Part shown: piece after piece, positions 6,594-14,182 of the stretch
How the letters are laid out: the number at the start of each line of letters is the position of its first letter
Numbering within the stretch: position 1 is the first letter of the stretch
Notes under the pieces: model-generated
The model's database searches: none
What the model was told of the DNA's origin: nothing
Seen by the model: only the letters and a program-made list of their open reading frames with translations
DNA from: an uncultured Bacilli bacterium
GTDB lineage: Bacteria > Bacillota_I > Bacilli_A > RF39 > UBA660
Length of the DNA: 15,506 nucleotides
Direction of reading: 5' to 3'
NCBI GenBank assembly: GCA_934096315.1
Contig: CAKOLT010000023.1
Coordinates: 1 to 15,506, forward strand
Made by a program: the position numbers and the translations under genes

Positions 6594-6637
6594 TTTTTTA
6601 GTACACTTTTTATAAATTTACAGTAAAAAATTGACAA
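6587..6637. repeat. 14-bp perfect inverted repeat overlapping a -35 box
   Basis: TTGTCAATTTTTTA (6587-6600) and TAAAAAATTGACAA (6624-6637) are perfect complements separated by 23 bp. The left arm contains the -35 hexamer of the operon promoter. As RNA from parE read-through the arms could also form an AT-only stem, but it lacks a GC core. It could be an operator or a weak terminator. Confidence 0.6.
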
Positions 6638-6699
6638 TTTTGTGTATTTATATATACATATACATTAATTTAGTAATATTATACCACTTTTTTAAATAT

Positions 6700-8607
6700 T
6701 TATATTTTATAATTATCTTCTAAAGAAAACTCTACATTTTCCTCAATCCAGTTTTTTCTAGGCTCTACTGCATCCCCCATAAGAACACTTACTCTTTTTT
6801 CTGCAAGAGCAGCATCTGTTATATTAACCTTAATTAAACTTCTAGTATTAGGATCCATTGTAGTATCACATAATTGGTCAGCATTCATCTCCCCAAGCCC
6901 TTTATATCTTTGAAGTTTATAATTATTCTTACCCTTAGTATAATCCTTAAGTTCTTCCATCGTCCAAAAATATTTTTCTTTATTTCCAGAAGACACTCTA
7001 TATAAAGGAGGCATTGCAATAAAAAGCCTTCCATCCTCAATTAAAGGACGCATATATCTATAAAAGAATGTAAGAAGTAGGCACTGAATATGAGCACCAT
7101 CATCATCAGCATCGGTCATAATAATAACTTTACCATAGTGAGCTTCCTTAATATCAAAATCATTTCCAACACCTGCTCCAATAGTATGAATCAAAGTATT
7201 AATTTCTTCATTCTTAAAAATATCTTCTATTTTTGCTTTTTCTGTATTTATTACTTTACCCCTTAGAGGAAGTATTGCCTGAGTTCTCCGATCTCTACCT
7301 TGTTTAGCACTACCCCCTGCTGAATCACCCTCTACTATAAAAAGTTCCTTTTCTAAAGACTTCTTACTTAATGCCGGAGTTAACTTACCGCTAAGTATCT
7401 TTTCAAGCTTCCCCTTGTCCTTACCCTTTCTAGATTCTTCTTTAGCCTTTCTAGCAGCCTCTCTAGCTTCTTTTCCTTTAAGAGCTTTAGATACTATTAA
7501 AGTAGAAATACTCTTATTTTCTTCTAAAAAGAATTTTAATTTCTCTGTAGTAATAGACTCTACAACACTCCTAGCAATAGGGGTTCCTAATTTTGATTTT
7601 GTTTGTCCCTCAAACTGAAGAATACTCTCTGGTATTTGAACTGCAATAATAGCAGTCAGTCCCTCTCTAACATCAGATCCTTCAAAACTTTTATCCTTAC
7701 CCTTAATAAAACCATTCTCTTTAGCATAATCATTAAGTACCTTCGTAATAGCAGTCTTAAACCCAACCTCATGACTACCACCATCAGAAGTTTTAACATT
7801 ATTTACAAATGATATTATATTTTCTGAATAACTATCTGTATATTGAAGAGCTACACTTACATTTATTCTATCCTTAGTTCCCTCAAAACAAAAGATATTA
7901 TGAAGAGTATTCTTATCTTCATTTAAGTAATTACAAAAAGCCATAAGACCATTTTCATATTGATATTTTTCACTTCTACCATCTATTTCATTAACTATCT
8001 CTATAGTAAGACCATTAATCAAAAAGGCACATTCCCTCATCCTTTCACATATTGTAGCATAACTAAAGTTAGTATCAGGAAATATTGTACTATCTGGTTT
8101 GAATTTTACCGTAGTCCCACTTCTCGTAGCAGTTCCAATTTTTTTAAGGGGTACTTCTACTTTACCCCCATTTACAAACTTTATATAGTATTCTTCTTTA
8201 TTTCTTCTGGTGGTAACCTCCATAACACTACTTAAGGCATTAACAACGCTGGCTCCAACACCATGAAGACCACCAGATACTTTATATCCTCCATCAGAGA
8301 ATTTACCCCCCGCATGAAGTACAGTATATATTACTTCGGGAGTTGATTTTCCCGAAGGATGCATACCTGTTGGAAGTCCTCTACCACGGTCCGTTACACT
8401 AATAAATCCATCCTTATGCATAGTAATCTTTATATAGTCTCCGAAACCATTTAGTGCTTCATCTATAGAGTTATCTACAATTTCCCATATTAAATGATGT
8501 AACCCTCTTCGATCAGTAGAACCAATATACATACCAGGTCTTTTTCTTACAGCTTCTAGTCCTTCAAGTATCTTTATAGAACTCTCATTATATTCGTTTT
8601 TATTCAT
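6700..8607 (-). CDS. parE: DNA topoisomerase IV subunit B (ParE)
   Basis: This is the ATPase subunit of the type IIA enzyme that unlinks daughter chromosomes, 635 residues and full length. The N-terminal GHKL ATPase domain shows EGLEAVRKRPGMYIGSTD (15-32), the catalytic Glu in WEIVDNSIDEAL (41-52), DRGRGLP (73-79) and GGLHGVGAS (112-120). The TOPRIM domain follows with VEGDSAGGSAKQGRDR and the metal site DADDDGAHI, then QRYKGLGEMN and the C-terminal MGD..EPR..WIEEN. IYIGSTDRRGLHHLIWEIVDNSIDEALNGFG and the PTGMHPSGKSTPEVIY stretch fit ParE better than GyrB, though I cannot exclude GyrB without a tree. No parC follows it; the downstream operon has its own promoter. Ribosome site AGGATG; own promoter at 8630-8658. 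Confidence 0.88.
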   Translation of the reverse strand: MNKNEYNESSIKILEGLEAVRKRPGMYIGSTDRRGLHHLIWEIVDNSIDEALNGFGDYIKITMHKDGFISVTDRGRGLPTGMHPSGKSTPEVIYTVLHAGGKFSDGGYKVSGGLHGVGASVVNALSSVMEVTTRRNKEEYYIKFVNGGKVEVPLKKIGTATRSGTTVKFKPDSTIFPDTNFSYATICERMRECAFLINGLTIEIVNEIDGRSEKYQYENGLMAFCNYLNEDKNTLHNIFCFEGTKDRINVSVALQYTDSYSENIISFVNNVKTSDGGSHEVGFKTAITKVLNDYAKENGFIKGKDKSFEGSDVREGLTAIIAVQIPESILQFEGQTKSKLGTPIARSVVESITTEKLKFFLEENKSISTLIVSKALKGKEAREAARKAKEESRKGKDKGKLEKILSGKLTPALSKKSLEKELFIVEGDSAGGSAKQGRDRRTQAILPLRGKVINTEKAKIEDIFKNEEINTLIHTIGAGVGNDFDIKEAHYGKVIIMTDADDDGAHIQCLLLTFFYRYMRPLIEDGRLFIAMPPLYRVSSGNKEKYFWTMEELKDYTKGKNNYKLQRYKGLGEMNADQLCDTTMDPNTRSLIKVNITDAALAEKRVSVLMGDAVEPRKNWIEENVEFSLEDNYKI

Positions 8608-8629
8608 ATTTTATCACACATCCTAATTT

Positions 8630-8658
8630 ATTTTAACATAATTTAGTATTACTATCAA
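8630..8658 (-). promoter_or_regulatory. Promoter of parE
   Basis: On the minus strand TTGATA (8653-8658) and TAAAAT (8630-8635) are 17 bp apart, and TG sits one base before the -10 box (extended -10). A short inverted element, TGTCA (8665-8669) / TGACA (8676-8680), lies just upstream. mtaB ends 103 bp before parE without a clear terminator, so read-through is also possible. Confidence 0.7.
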
Positions 8659-8710
8659 TTAATTTGTCATAAATTTGACATTTTTTCTATGTAATATTAC
8701 TTAAAAACTA

Positions 8711-9994
8711 TTATTTTGTAGATATTTCTTCTAAAACATCCCCTTGTAAATGTCCTAAACTATACCCAGTTATTCTTACACTTACAACAAGATTATCCGA
8801 ATTACTATTATTAACCACAACTGGTACATAATTACTTGTATACCCCGAATTATGATTATTATGACCCTCAGTAAGTACTTCAAGAGTTTTACCTATATAT
8901 TTTTTATAAAACTCTTCCTCATATTTATTAGATATCTCAATTACTTCTCTTACTCTCTGCTTCTTTATTTTATTATCTACTTGACATGGCATAGCATCAG
9001 CTTTAGTTCCTTTTCTTCTTGAATAAGGGAATGTATGTATCTTAGTAAACTTAATTTTATTTATAGTATTAAGTGTCTCTTTATAATACTTATCGTCTTC
9101 ATAAGGAAATCCTAAAATTAAATCAGTAGTTATAGAAATATCCGGAATTTCTGCTCTTATTCTATTTACTTTATTAATAAAATACTCTACATCATACTTC
9201 CTATTCATTAGCTTTAATATATGGTCACTTCCTGATTGAAGAGGTATATGCAAATGTTTAGCCATTATTTTATTATTCTTAATTAAACTAATTATTTCAT
9301 CAGTAATCTCATTAATCTCTATTGAAGATAATCTAATCCTATATATATTAGGTATTAGGACTAATCTATTTAAAAGTAAACTTAAATTAGTACCATTATC
9401 TATACCATATCTTCCCGTATGTATCCCTGTTAATACTATTTCCTTATAGCCAGAATTTACTAAATTAGTAACTTCACTAACTACTTTATCAAAATCCTTA
9501 CTACGAATATTTCCTCTAACATATGGTATTATACAGTACGAACAAAAAGCATTACAACCATCTTGTATCTTAACAAAAGCTCTAGTATGCTTATCAAAAT
9601 TACTAATACACATATCTTCAAAATTAGTATTCTTTAAATCATATATTCTAGTAATATTATCTTTTGTTTTCCTATATTCCTTTATTAAATTTACTATTTC
9701 TGACTTATCTTTATTCCCTATAACTATATTTGCTCCTTCTACTTTATTTCCTGCTTGAATATGACATCCCATAACCACAATTATAGATTCGGGATTTTCT
9801 CTTCTAAGACGATTAATAATCTTTCTATCTTTCTTATCAGCTTCATTAGTAACACTACAAGTATTAATTATATATATATCAGCTTTATCAGAAATATCTA
9901 CTAATTTATAATTGTTTTCTTTTAATTTATTTATTACGTATTCACTTTCATATATATTTACTTTACACCCAAGGGTATATACTGCAAAAGTCAT
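8711..9994 (-). CDS. mtaB: tRNA (t6A37) methylthiotransferase MtaB
   Basis: This radical SAM enzyme of 427 residues adds a methylthio group to N6-threonylcarbamoyladenosine at position 37 of ANN-decoding tRNAs. The UPF0004 domain carries the auxiliary cluster ligands C10 (LGCKVN), C46 (NTCSVT) and C77 (GCHIQ). The radical SAM motif is CNAFCSYC (C147, C151, C154) followed by IIPYVRG. Later blocks are LTGIHTGRYG, HLHIPLQSGSD, LMNRKY, TDLILGFP and TFPYSRRKGTKA, and the C-terminal 60 residues resemble a TRAM domain. GCKVN and the MtaB-type CSYCIIPY.RG separate it from MiaB. Ribosome site AAGGATG 7-8 nt before the ATG. All key Cys are present. Confidence 0.93.
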   Translation of the reverse strand: MTFAVYTLGCKVNIYESEYVINKLKENNYKLVDISDKADIYIINTCSVTNEADKKDRKIINRLRRENPESIIVVMGCHIQAGNKVEGANIVIGNKDKSEIVNLIKEYRKTKDNITRIYDLKNTNFEDMCISNFDKHTRAFVKIQDGCNAFCSYCIIPYVRGNIRSKDFDKVVSEVTNLVNSGYKEIVLTGIHTGRYGIDNGTNLSLLLNRLVLIPNIYRIRLSSIEINEITDEIISLIKNNKIMAKHLHIPLQSGSDHILKLMNRKYDVEYFINKVNRIRAEIPDISITTDLILGFPYEDDKYYKETLNTINKIKFTKIHTFPYSRRKGTKADAMPCQVDNKIKKQRVREVIEISNKYEEEFYKKYIGKTLEVLTEGHNNHNSGYTSNYVPVVVNNSNSDNLVVSVRITGYSLGHLQGDVLEEISTK

Positions 9995-10019
9995 AAAATC
10001 ACATCCTTAACACCCAAGT

Positions 10020-10028
10020 ATTATATCA
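10020..10028 (-). promoter_or_regulatory. Extended -10 promoter of mtaB
   Basis: On the minus strand TGATATAAT gives a consensus extended -10 (TATAAT at 10020-10025). No clear -35 hexamer was found, as is allowed for this promoter type. The start is predicted near 10013, about 20 nt before the start codon. Confidence 0.7.
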
Positions 10029-10056
10029 TATTTTTTAATAAAACACTACATTACTA

Positions 10057-10111
10057 AAACAAAAACCTGATAAATATGTTACTTTTAAAGTTAATAATTT
10101 TATCAGGTTTT
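10057..10111 (-). terminator. Terminator of the serine hydrolase gene
   Basis: AAAACCTGATAAA (10062-10074) and TTTATCAGGTTTT (10099-10111) form a 13-bp stem. On the minus strand the hairpin begins 11 nt after the stop codon and is followed by TTTTTGTTTT. It separates the serine hydrolase gene from mtaB. Confidence 0.85.
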
Positions 10112-10121
10112 ATATAATATA

Positions 10122-11195
10122 CTAACTAATCTCTGGATAACACTTAGCCCATTTCTTTTCCCACCATAACTTATGAAACTCTCCAAAAAGATTACTAGCT
10201 TCATTAAAGAAAGTATCAAAGTCAGTGTACCCTGTATTAGATAAAATAGATAAAGTATAAGGATTATCAGCAAGAACTACTGCACTATCATTATAGATAG
10301 AACCCGTCCAACCATACTTATCTGCAACTAAATAATTGTCATCTAAACTATGAATACCCTTATATAAAGAAGAAACAAATAAATTCATAACTTCTTCTCC
10401 ATATACTTTATCACTCTTATAAAAGTTATAAAGTTCCTTCATAAATAAATTACTATCCCTACTACTAATATTACCCCAAATATCATTCGTACTAAAGATA
10501 ACCGTACTTCCCTTATCCTCCCAAAAAGTTCTAACATTATGAATACCAACTCTATCAATAAGCATTGTATATGCAATATTATCACTATATCTAATTGCAT
10601 AATCACACAAAGTTCTAAGACTATACTTACTTCCAGTAGTCTCGCTTTGCATAATACCACTACCATTTACAAAGTAATTTGAAGTATATTCCATCTCCTC
10701 ATCTAAGTCTATCTCCTCATTACTAGCAAGCTCATAAATATATATAACCAAAGGAGCCTTTACATTACTTGCCCAAAAAATAACACCATCTTCATTATAT
10801 GAAAGAGTAAGTCCTGTATAAATATCCTCATACTTAAAAGAATAATAATCACTACTAGTATTAAATAAATCACTAATCTTCGTAATAATATCCCCAATCT
10901 CTCCCTCATCTATCTTTACATTATCCTTATCCCTAAGACAAGAAAGAACCCTATCAGTCTGAGTATCCTTACTATAACTATCTATTTTATCATTATAATA
11001 AACATCAAGTTTCCTAATAACATTCTCTCCCATATCAAAGTTATAATCCTCACTTTTATTATCAGTATTATTAGCAAGTGTTCCCGAAAGTAAAGATAAC
11101 AGTAAAATAAGAGTTAAAGATACAAACATCCCCCTTAGAAAATAACTATCATAAACTGTTTTACATCCAAGTTTAAAATAATACCATAATCTCAT
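10122..11195 (-). CDS. Membrane-anchored serine hydrolase, class A beta-lactamase-like fold
   Basis: The protein has 357 residues with one N-terminal membrane segment (about 22-40, FVSLTLILLLSLLSGTL) preceded by Lys/Arg, so the catalytic part is extracytoplasmic. The penicillin-recognising motifs appear in order: S143-N-V-K146 (SxxK nucleophile), S204-D-N206 (SDN) and K293-Y-G-W-T-G (in place of KTG). Such proteins include beta-lactamases and peptidoglycan-active D,D-peptidase-like enzymes. With no beta-lactamase Glu166 loop recognised and an altered KTG, a wall-remodelling role is more likely than drug resistance. It lies among cell-wall genes. The ATG at 11195 has only a distant GGAG site; an in-frame TAG at -12 excludes longer forms. 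It ends in TAG. Confidence 0.8.
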   Translation of the reverse strand: MRLWYYFKLGCKTVYDSYFLRGMFVSLTLILLLSLLSGTLANNTDNKSEDYNFDMGENVIRKLDVYYNDKIDSYSKDTQTDRVLSCLRDKDNVKIDEGEIGDIITKISDLFNTSSDYYSFKYEDIYTGLTLSYNEDGVIFWASNVKAPLVIYIYELASNEEIDLDEEMEYTSNYFVNGSGIMQSETTGSKYSLRTLCDYAIRYSDNIAYTMLIDRVGIHNVRTFWEDKGSTVIFSTNDIWGNISSRDSNLFMKELYNFYKSDKVYGEEVMNLFVSSLYKGIHSLDDNYLVADKYGWTGSIYNDSAVVLADNPYTLSILSNTGYTDFDTFFNEASNLFGEFHKLWWEKKWAKCYPEIS

Positions 11196-11224
11196 TAGTA
11201 ACCACTACTCCATCATTTATAACA

Positions 11225-11253
11225 ATAATATCATTTACAAGTACTTTTTGCAA
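11225..11253 (-). promoter_or_regulatory. Promoter of the serine hydrolase gene
   Basis: On the minus strand TTGCAA (11248-11253) and TATTAT (11225-11230) are 17 bp apart. The predicted start at about 11218 leaves a leader near 22 nt. Confidence 0.65.
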
Positions 11254-11305
11254 GATAGAAAAAACAAAAAATTAAAAATTTATAATATGTAAACTACTAA
11301 TTTTA

Positions 11306-11334
11306 TTGATTTCATAGAGTCTATTTGGTACAAT
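11306..11334 (+). promoter_or_regulatory. Promoter of the YhcC-type radical SAM gene
   Basis: TTGATT (11306-11311) and TACAAT (11329-11334) are 17 bp apart, followed by a perfect AAGGAGG (11341-11347) and the ATG at 11352. It diverges from the serine hydrolase promoter about 50 bp away. The -10 box and ribosome site are close, so the leader is only about 10 nt. Confidence 0.8.
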
Positions 11335-11351
11335 ACTTGTAAGGAGGAATT

Positions 11352-12284
11352 ATGTTTAAATATACATTAGATAATAAAAGATATCATACTCTTAATTATC
11401 ACTATAAAACTAAGTTTAACTGTAAAGTCATGAAAGTTAGCCTAAATGCTGGCTTTAGCTGTCCTAATATTGATGGTACTAAAGGTTATGGTGGTTGTAT
11501 ATATTGTTCTAAAAGTGGTAGTGGAGAGTTTGCAGGCAATATAGAAGATAATATTGTTAAACAGTTTAATGACATTAAATCTGTTATGGATAGAAAATGG
11601 AAAAGTGGTAAATATATTGGATACTTCCAAGCAAGAAGTAATACCTACGCCAAAGTAGAAGTCCTTAAAAAAAAATATGAAGCCATTCTTTCTCAAGATA
11701 ACGTTATTGGACTTTCTATAGCTACTAGATGTGATTGCATTAGTGATAGTGTATTAGACTATCTCACAGAGTTAAATAAAAGATGTTATCTCACTATCGA
11801 ACTAGGACTACAAACCATATGGGAAAGTACTTCCAAACTTATTAATCGCTCTCATACTCTAGAAGAGTTTGATAATATGGTAAAAAAACTAAGGCAAAAA
11901 AATATAAACGTAGTAGTCCATATAATTAATGGCTTGCCCTACGAAACAAAAGAAATGATGATTGACACATGTAAACACTTAAATAACCTAGACATCCAAG
12001 GAATAAAGATTCATAATTTATTAGTACTTAAAGACACTCCTCTATCTAAACTCTATAATGATAATAAATTTAAATTATTATCCAAAGAAGAATATATAGA
12101 TATAGTAATTAACCAGTTAGAAATACTAAAACCAGAAATAGTTATCCATAGAATAATATCTGATGCTGATATTAAAGAGTTAATAGCTCCTAAATGGGTA
12201 TGTAAAAAAGTATCAGTAATTAATGATATAGATAAAGAAATGAAAAGAAGAGACACTTATCAAGGAAAGTACTGCACTAAATAA
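11352..12284 (+). CDS. YhcC/TIGR01212-family radical SAM protein
   Basis: The protein has 310 residues, typical for the family. The [4Fe-4S] binding motif is the family form, C37-x11-C49-x2-C52 (SCPNIDGTKGYGGCIYC), where the usual three-residue gap is expanded. Further blocks are YFQARSNTYA, IGLSIATRCDCIS, LTIELGLQT, LINRSHTLEEF, HIINGLPYET and IKIHNLLVLKDTPL, and HRIISDA near the C-terminus. The family is conserved in Bacillota and proteobacteria, but the reaction is not established as far as I know; a substrate role in RNA or sulfur chemistry would be a guess. Strong ribosome site and own promoter; ends in TAA just before a bidirectional terminator. Confidence 0.88.
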   Translation: MFKYTLDNKRYHTLNYHYKTKFNCKVMKVSLNAGFSCPNIDGTKGYGGCIYCSKSGSGEFAGNIEDNIVKQFNDIKSVMDRKWKSGKYIGYFQARSNTYAKVEVLKKKYEAILSQDNVIGLSIATRCDCISDSVLDYLTELNKRCYLTIELGLQTIWESTSKLINRSHTLEEFDNMVKKLRQKNINVVVHIINGLPYETKEMMIDTCKHLNNLDIQGIKIHNLLVLKDTPLSKLYNDNKFKLLSKEEYIDIVINQLEILKPEIVIHRIISDADIKELIAPKWVCKKVSVINDIDKEMKRRDTYQGKYCTK

Positions 12285-12291
12285 TTATAAT

Positions 12292-12333
12292 AAAAAATTA
12301 TAATGAAATATAATAATTCCATTATAATTTTTT
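12292..12333. terminator. Bidirectional terminator between yhcC-like gene and murE
   Basis: AAAAAATTATAATG (12292-12305) and CATTATAATTTTTT (12320-12333) form a 14-bp stem with A and T runs on both sides, so it can act in both directions. It overlaps the murE stop codon at 12322-12324. Confidence 0.8.
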
Positions 12334-13692
12334 TAATTTCTTATCTATGTAATTTTGGGCACATACTTTATCATCAAAATACAATTTCTGATCCTTAATT
12401 ATCTGATAATCCTCATGTCCTTTACCAAGTATAAGTAGTATATCTCTATCACGAAGCATATCAATTCCCTTTTCAATCGCAGTCTTACGATTATGAATAA
12501 TTTTATAATTATTATTAGTTAACCCCTCTATCATATCATTTATAATAATATTTTCATCTTCATATCTAGGATTATCATCAGTAAATATTACATAATCACT
12601 AATATCCGTTGATATTTGAGCCATCTGGGGTCTCTTAGTTCGATCCCTATTACCCCCACATCCAATAATAGTATATATCTTACCTAAAGCATTATCTCTA
12701 AAATTATTTAAAACATTACTAACCGCATCAGGAGTGTGAGCATAGTCTACTACTACTATATTAGTCTTATAATTAACCATATCACATCTACCAGGAGGAG
12801 GCCATACATTATGACTAACTTTAACAATATCATCTCTATCTACTCCAAGAGAATCTATTACCGCAAAAGCTTCTACATAGTTGTAGGCATTATATTTATT
12901 TATTAAATTAATATTTACTCCGTAGTAGACATTATCCACTTCTAAACCAACGAAACTAGAATCATTTAAACACTCATAATCTATTATTTTATAAGTACAA
13001 TCATTAGTCCCTACTGTTTTATAATTCCCTTTTTCAAAATATTTACCATATTCTGAATCAGTATTTGTAATAACTACAGCATTATCTTTTAAATAATTAA
13101 ATATCTTTAATTTAGAATTCAAATAATTTTCCATAGTTAGATGATGATCTAGATGATCTTTAGTCAAATTAGTAAAAGCTACTAGAGAAAACTTCAAACC
13201 CTCAAGTCTTTGATAATCTAAAGAATGAGAACTAACTTCCATTACCACATATTCTATCCTACTCTTACTAGCATCCAAAAGTAAATTATACACTTCTAAA
13301 ATATCTGGAGTAGTATTATTTAAATTCTTTACAAAATCATCTTTAAAGTATCCAATTGTACCTATATATGCTACCTTATAATTTAAAAGTTTAAGTATCT
13401 GATATATTAAAAAACATATCGTAGTCTTCCCATTAGTACCTGTTACCCCAATTAAAGTAATATCCTCTAACTTCTTACTATAATTACTAGTTAAATAATT
13501 TATCAAGTACTCTTTAGTATCTGGAACTACCTCCTTTAATATATCATAATCATTATCATCCTCTACTACAATTTTTTTACAACCATTTTTTATTGCCTCC
13601 TCTATATAATTATGTCCATCCGTCTTATGCCCTCTTAATGCAATAAAAGTATCGCCCTTTTTTACAAGTCTTGAATCACACTTTATTTTCAT
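12322..13692 (-). CDS. murE: UDP-MurNAc-tripeptide synthetase MurE (paralogue 2)
   Basis: This cytoplasmic ligase adds residue 3 to UDP-MurNAc-L-Ala-D-Glu. Its 456 residues show CDSRLVKKGDTFIALRG (5-21), GVTGTNGKT (82-90), NTTP (126-129), MEVSSHS (151-157) and TNLTKDHLDHHLTMENY (174-190). A carbamylated-Lys candidate is K194, followed by PGRCDMV (300-306), VDYAHTP (315-321), DNPRYEDE (373-380) and GKGHE (423-427). DNPR is the motif associated with meso-diaminopimelate. The usual first 20 or so residues are missing; an in-frame TAA directly precedes the ATG and TAGGAG lies 6 nt upstream, so the short start is real. DHHL replaces the common DYHG. It lies 49 bp downstream of a small Asn-rich gene on the same strand. 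Paralogue 1 is at 2241-3683. Confidence 0.9.
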   Translation of the reverse strand: MKIKCDSRLVKKGDTFIALRGHKTDGHNYIEEAIKNGCKKIVVEDDNDYDILKEVVPDTKEYLINYLTSNYSKKLEDITLIGVTGTNGKTTICFLIYQILKLLNYKVAYIGTIGYFKDDFVKNLNNTTPDILEVYNLLLDASKSRIEYVVMEVSSHSLDYQRLEGLKFSLVAFTNLTKDHLDHHLTMENYLNSKLKIFNYLKDNAVVITNTDSEYGKYFEKGNYKTVGTNDCTYKIIDYECLNDSSFVGLEVDNVYYGVNINLINKYNAYNYVEAFAVIDSLGVDRDDIVKVSHNVWPPPGRCDMVNYKTNIVVVDYAHTPDAVSNVLNNFRDNALGKIYTIIGCGGNRDRTKRPQMAQISTDISDYVIFTDDNPRYEDENIIINDMIEGLTNNNYKIIHNRKTAIEKGIDMLRDRDILLILGKGHEDYQIIKDQKLYFDDKVCAQNYIDKKLKKL

Positions 13693-13741
13693 TTATAACT
13701 CCTACAGTATAGTGTATGAAAATTAAGTGCATGTGTCACAT

Positions 13742-14080
13742 TTATTTATATATATCTATTATACTATCTATTGGTATTTTTTCATTATCCATAGTAATCA
13801 AACTATCCTTAACTCTACCCACTACCCTTTTCTTATACTCCCCATCTTCTGTAACTATAGTTACATCTACTTTATACACATAATCACTACTATTAAAAAT
13901 ATCATTTATCTTCTTATTTACTTCATATTTAGAAAAATTATTTATACTACTATTATTATTTATACTATTATTATTATTTATAATAGTCCTACTACCATCT
14001 AAAGTAGAAAATACTCTCTCATTATTATTTGTATCTTTATTGATACTACCTTTAAACATTTCTGGTAAATCTTTATTCAT
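13742..14080 (-). CDS. Small hypothetical protein with Asn-rich linker
   Basis: The family of this 112-residue protein is not recognised. The N-terminal 30 residues are polar; residues 33-48 form an Asn/Ser/Ile linker made by an 18-bp tandem repeat. The C-terminal 45 residues (VYKVDVTIVTEDGEYKKRVVGRV...EKIPIDSIIDIYK) look like a small beta-barrel, loosely reminiscent of YolD-like domains (G.v...I.....IPID.IIDI). AAAGGAG lies 7 nt before the ATG and TATAAT at 14100-14105 gives a -10 box, so it is likely expressed. Co-transcription with murE is plausible (49 bp gap). It diverges from rodA. No signal or membrane segment. Confidence 0.7.
   Translation of the reverse strand: MNKDLPEMFKGSINKDTNNNERVFSTLDGSRTIINNNNSINNNSSINNFSKYEVNKKINDIFNSSDYVYKVDVTIVTEDGEYKKRVVGRVKDSLITMDNEKIPIDSIIDIYK
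13943..13978. repeat. Two tandem 18-bp units inside the Asn-rich gene
   Basis: TATACTACTATTATTATT (13943-13960) is followed directly by TATACTATTATTATTATT (13961-13978), one substitution apart; each encodes a six-residue Asn/Ser/Ile unit. Length variation by slippage would keep the frame. Confidence 0.7.
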
Positions 14081-14099
14081 AACATATCTCCTTTAATAC

Positions 14100-14105
14100 A
14101 TTATA
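14100..14105 (-). promoter_or_regulatory. Probable -10 box of the Asn-rich protein gene
   Basis: On the minus strand TATAAT lies 19 bp before the start codon; the -35 region (TACATT at 14123-14128) is poor. Confidence 0.45.
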
Positions 14106-14146
14106 TAAAATTATTACTAAAAAATGTATATTATTATTAAAATATG

Positions 14147-14155
14147 TGTTAAAAT
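14147..14155 (+). promoter_or_regulatory. Extended -10 promoter of rodA
   Basis: TGTTAAAAT gives an extended -10 (TAAAAT at 14150-14155), 27 bp before the rodA start. The -35 match is weak. AAGGAG at 14171-14176 is the ribosome site. Confidence 0.5.
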
Positions 14156-14182
14156 ATTTATAGATTATGAAAGGAGAAGAAT

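Noticed and set aside
6631..6660. Plus-strand TTGACA with an AT-rich stretch downstream, as a possible antisense promoter into parE
   Set aside because: The -10 match (ATACAT/TACATA) is poor and the hexamer is explained by the inverted repeat.
8664..8680. TTGTCA/TTGACA element upstream of parE as a shared regulator site with 6587-6637
   Set aside because: The common part is only five to six AT-rich bases, expected by chance at this composition.
9967..10018. Repeated CTTGGGTGT at the mtaB start and in its leader
   Set aside because: One copy encodes the conserved LGCK of MtaB; nine bases shared once is weak evidence of a regulatory repeat.
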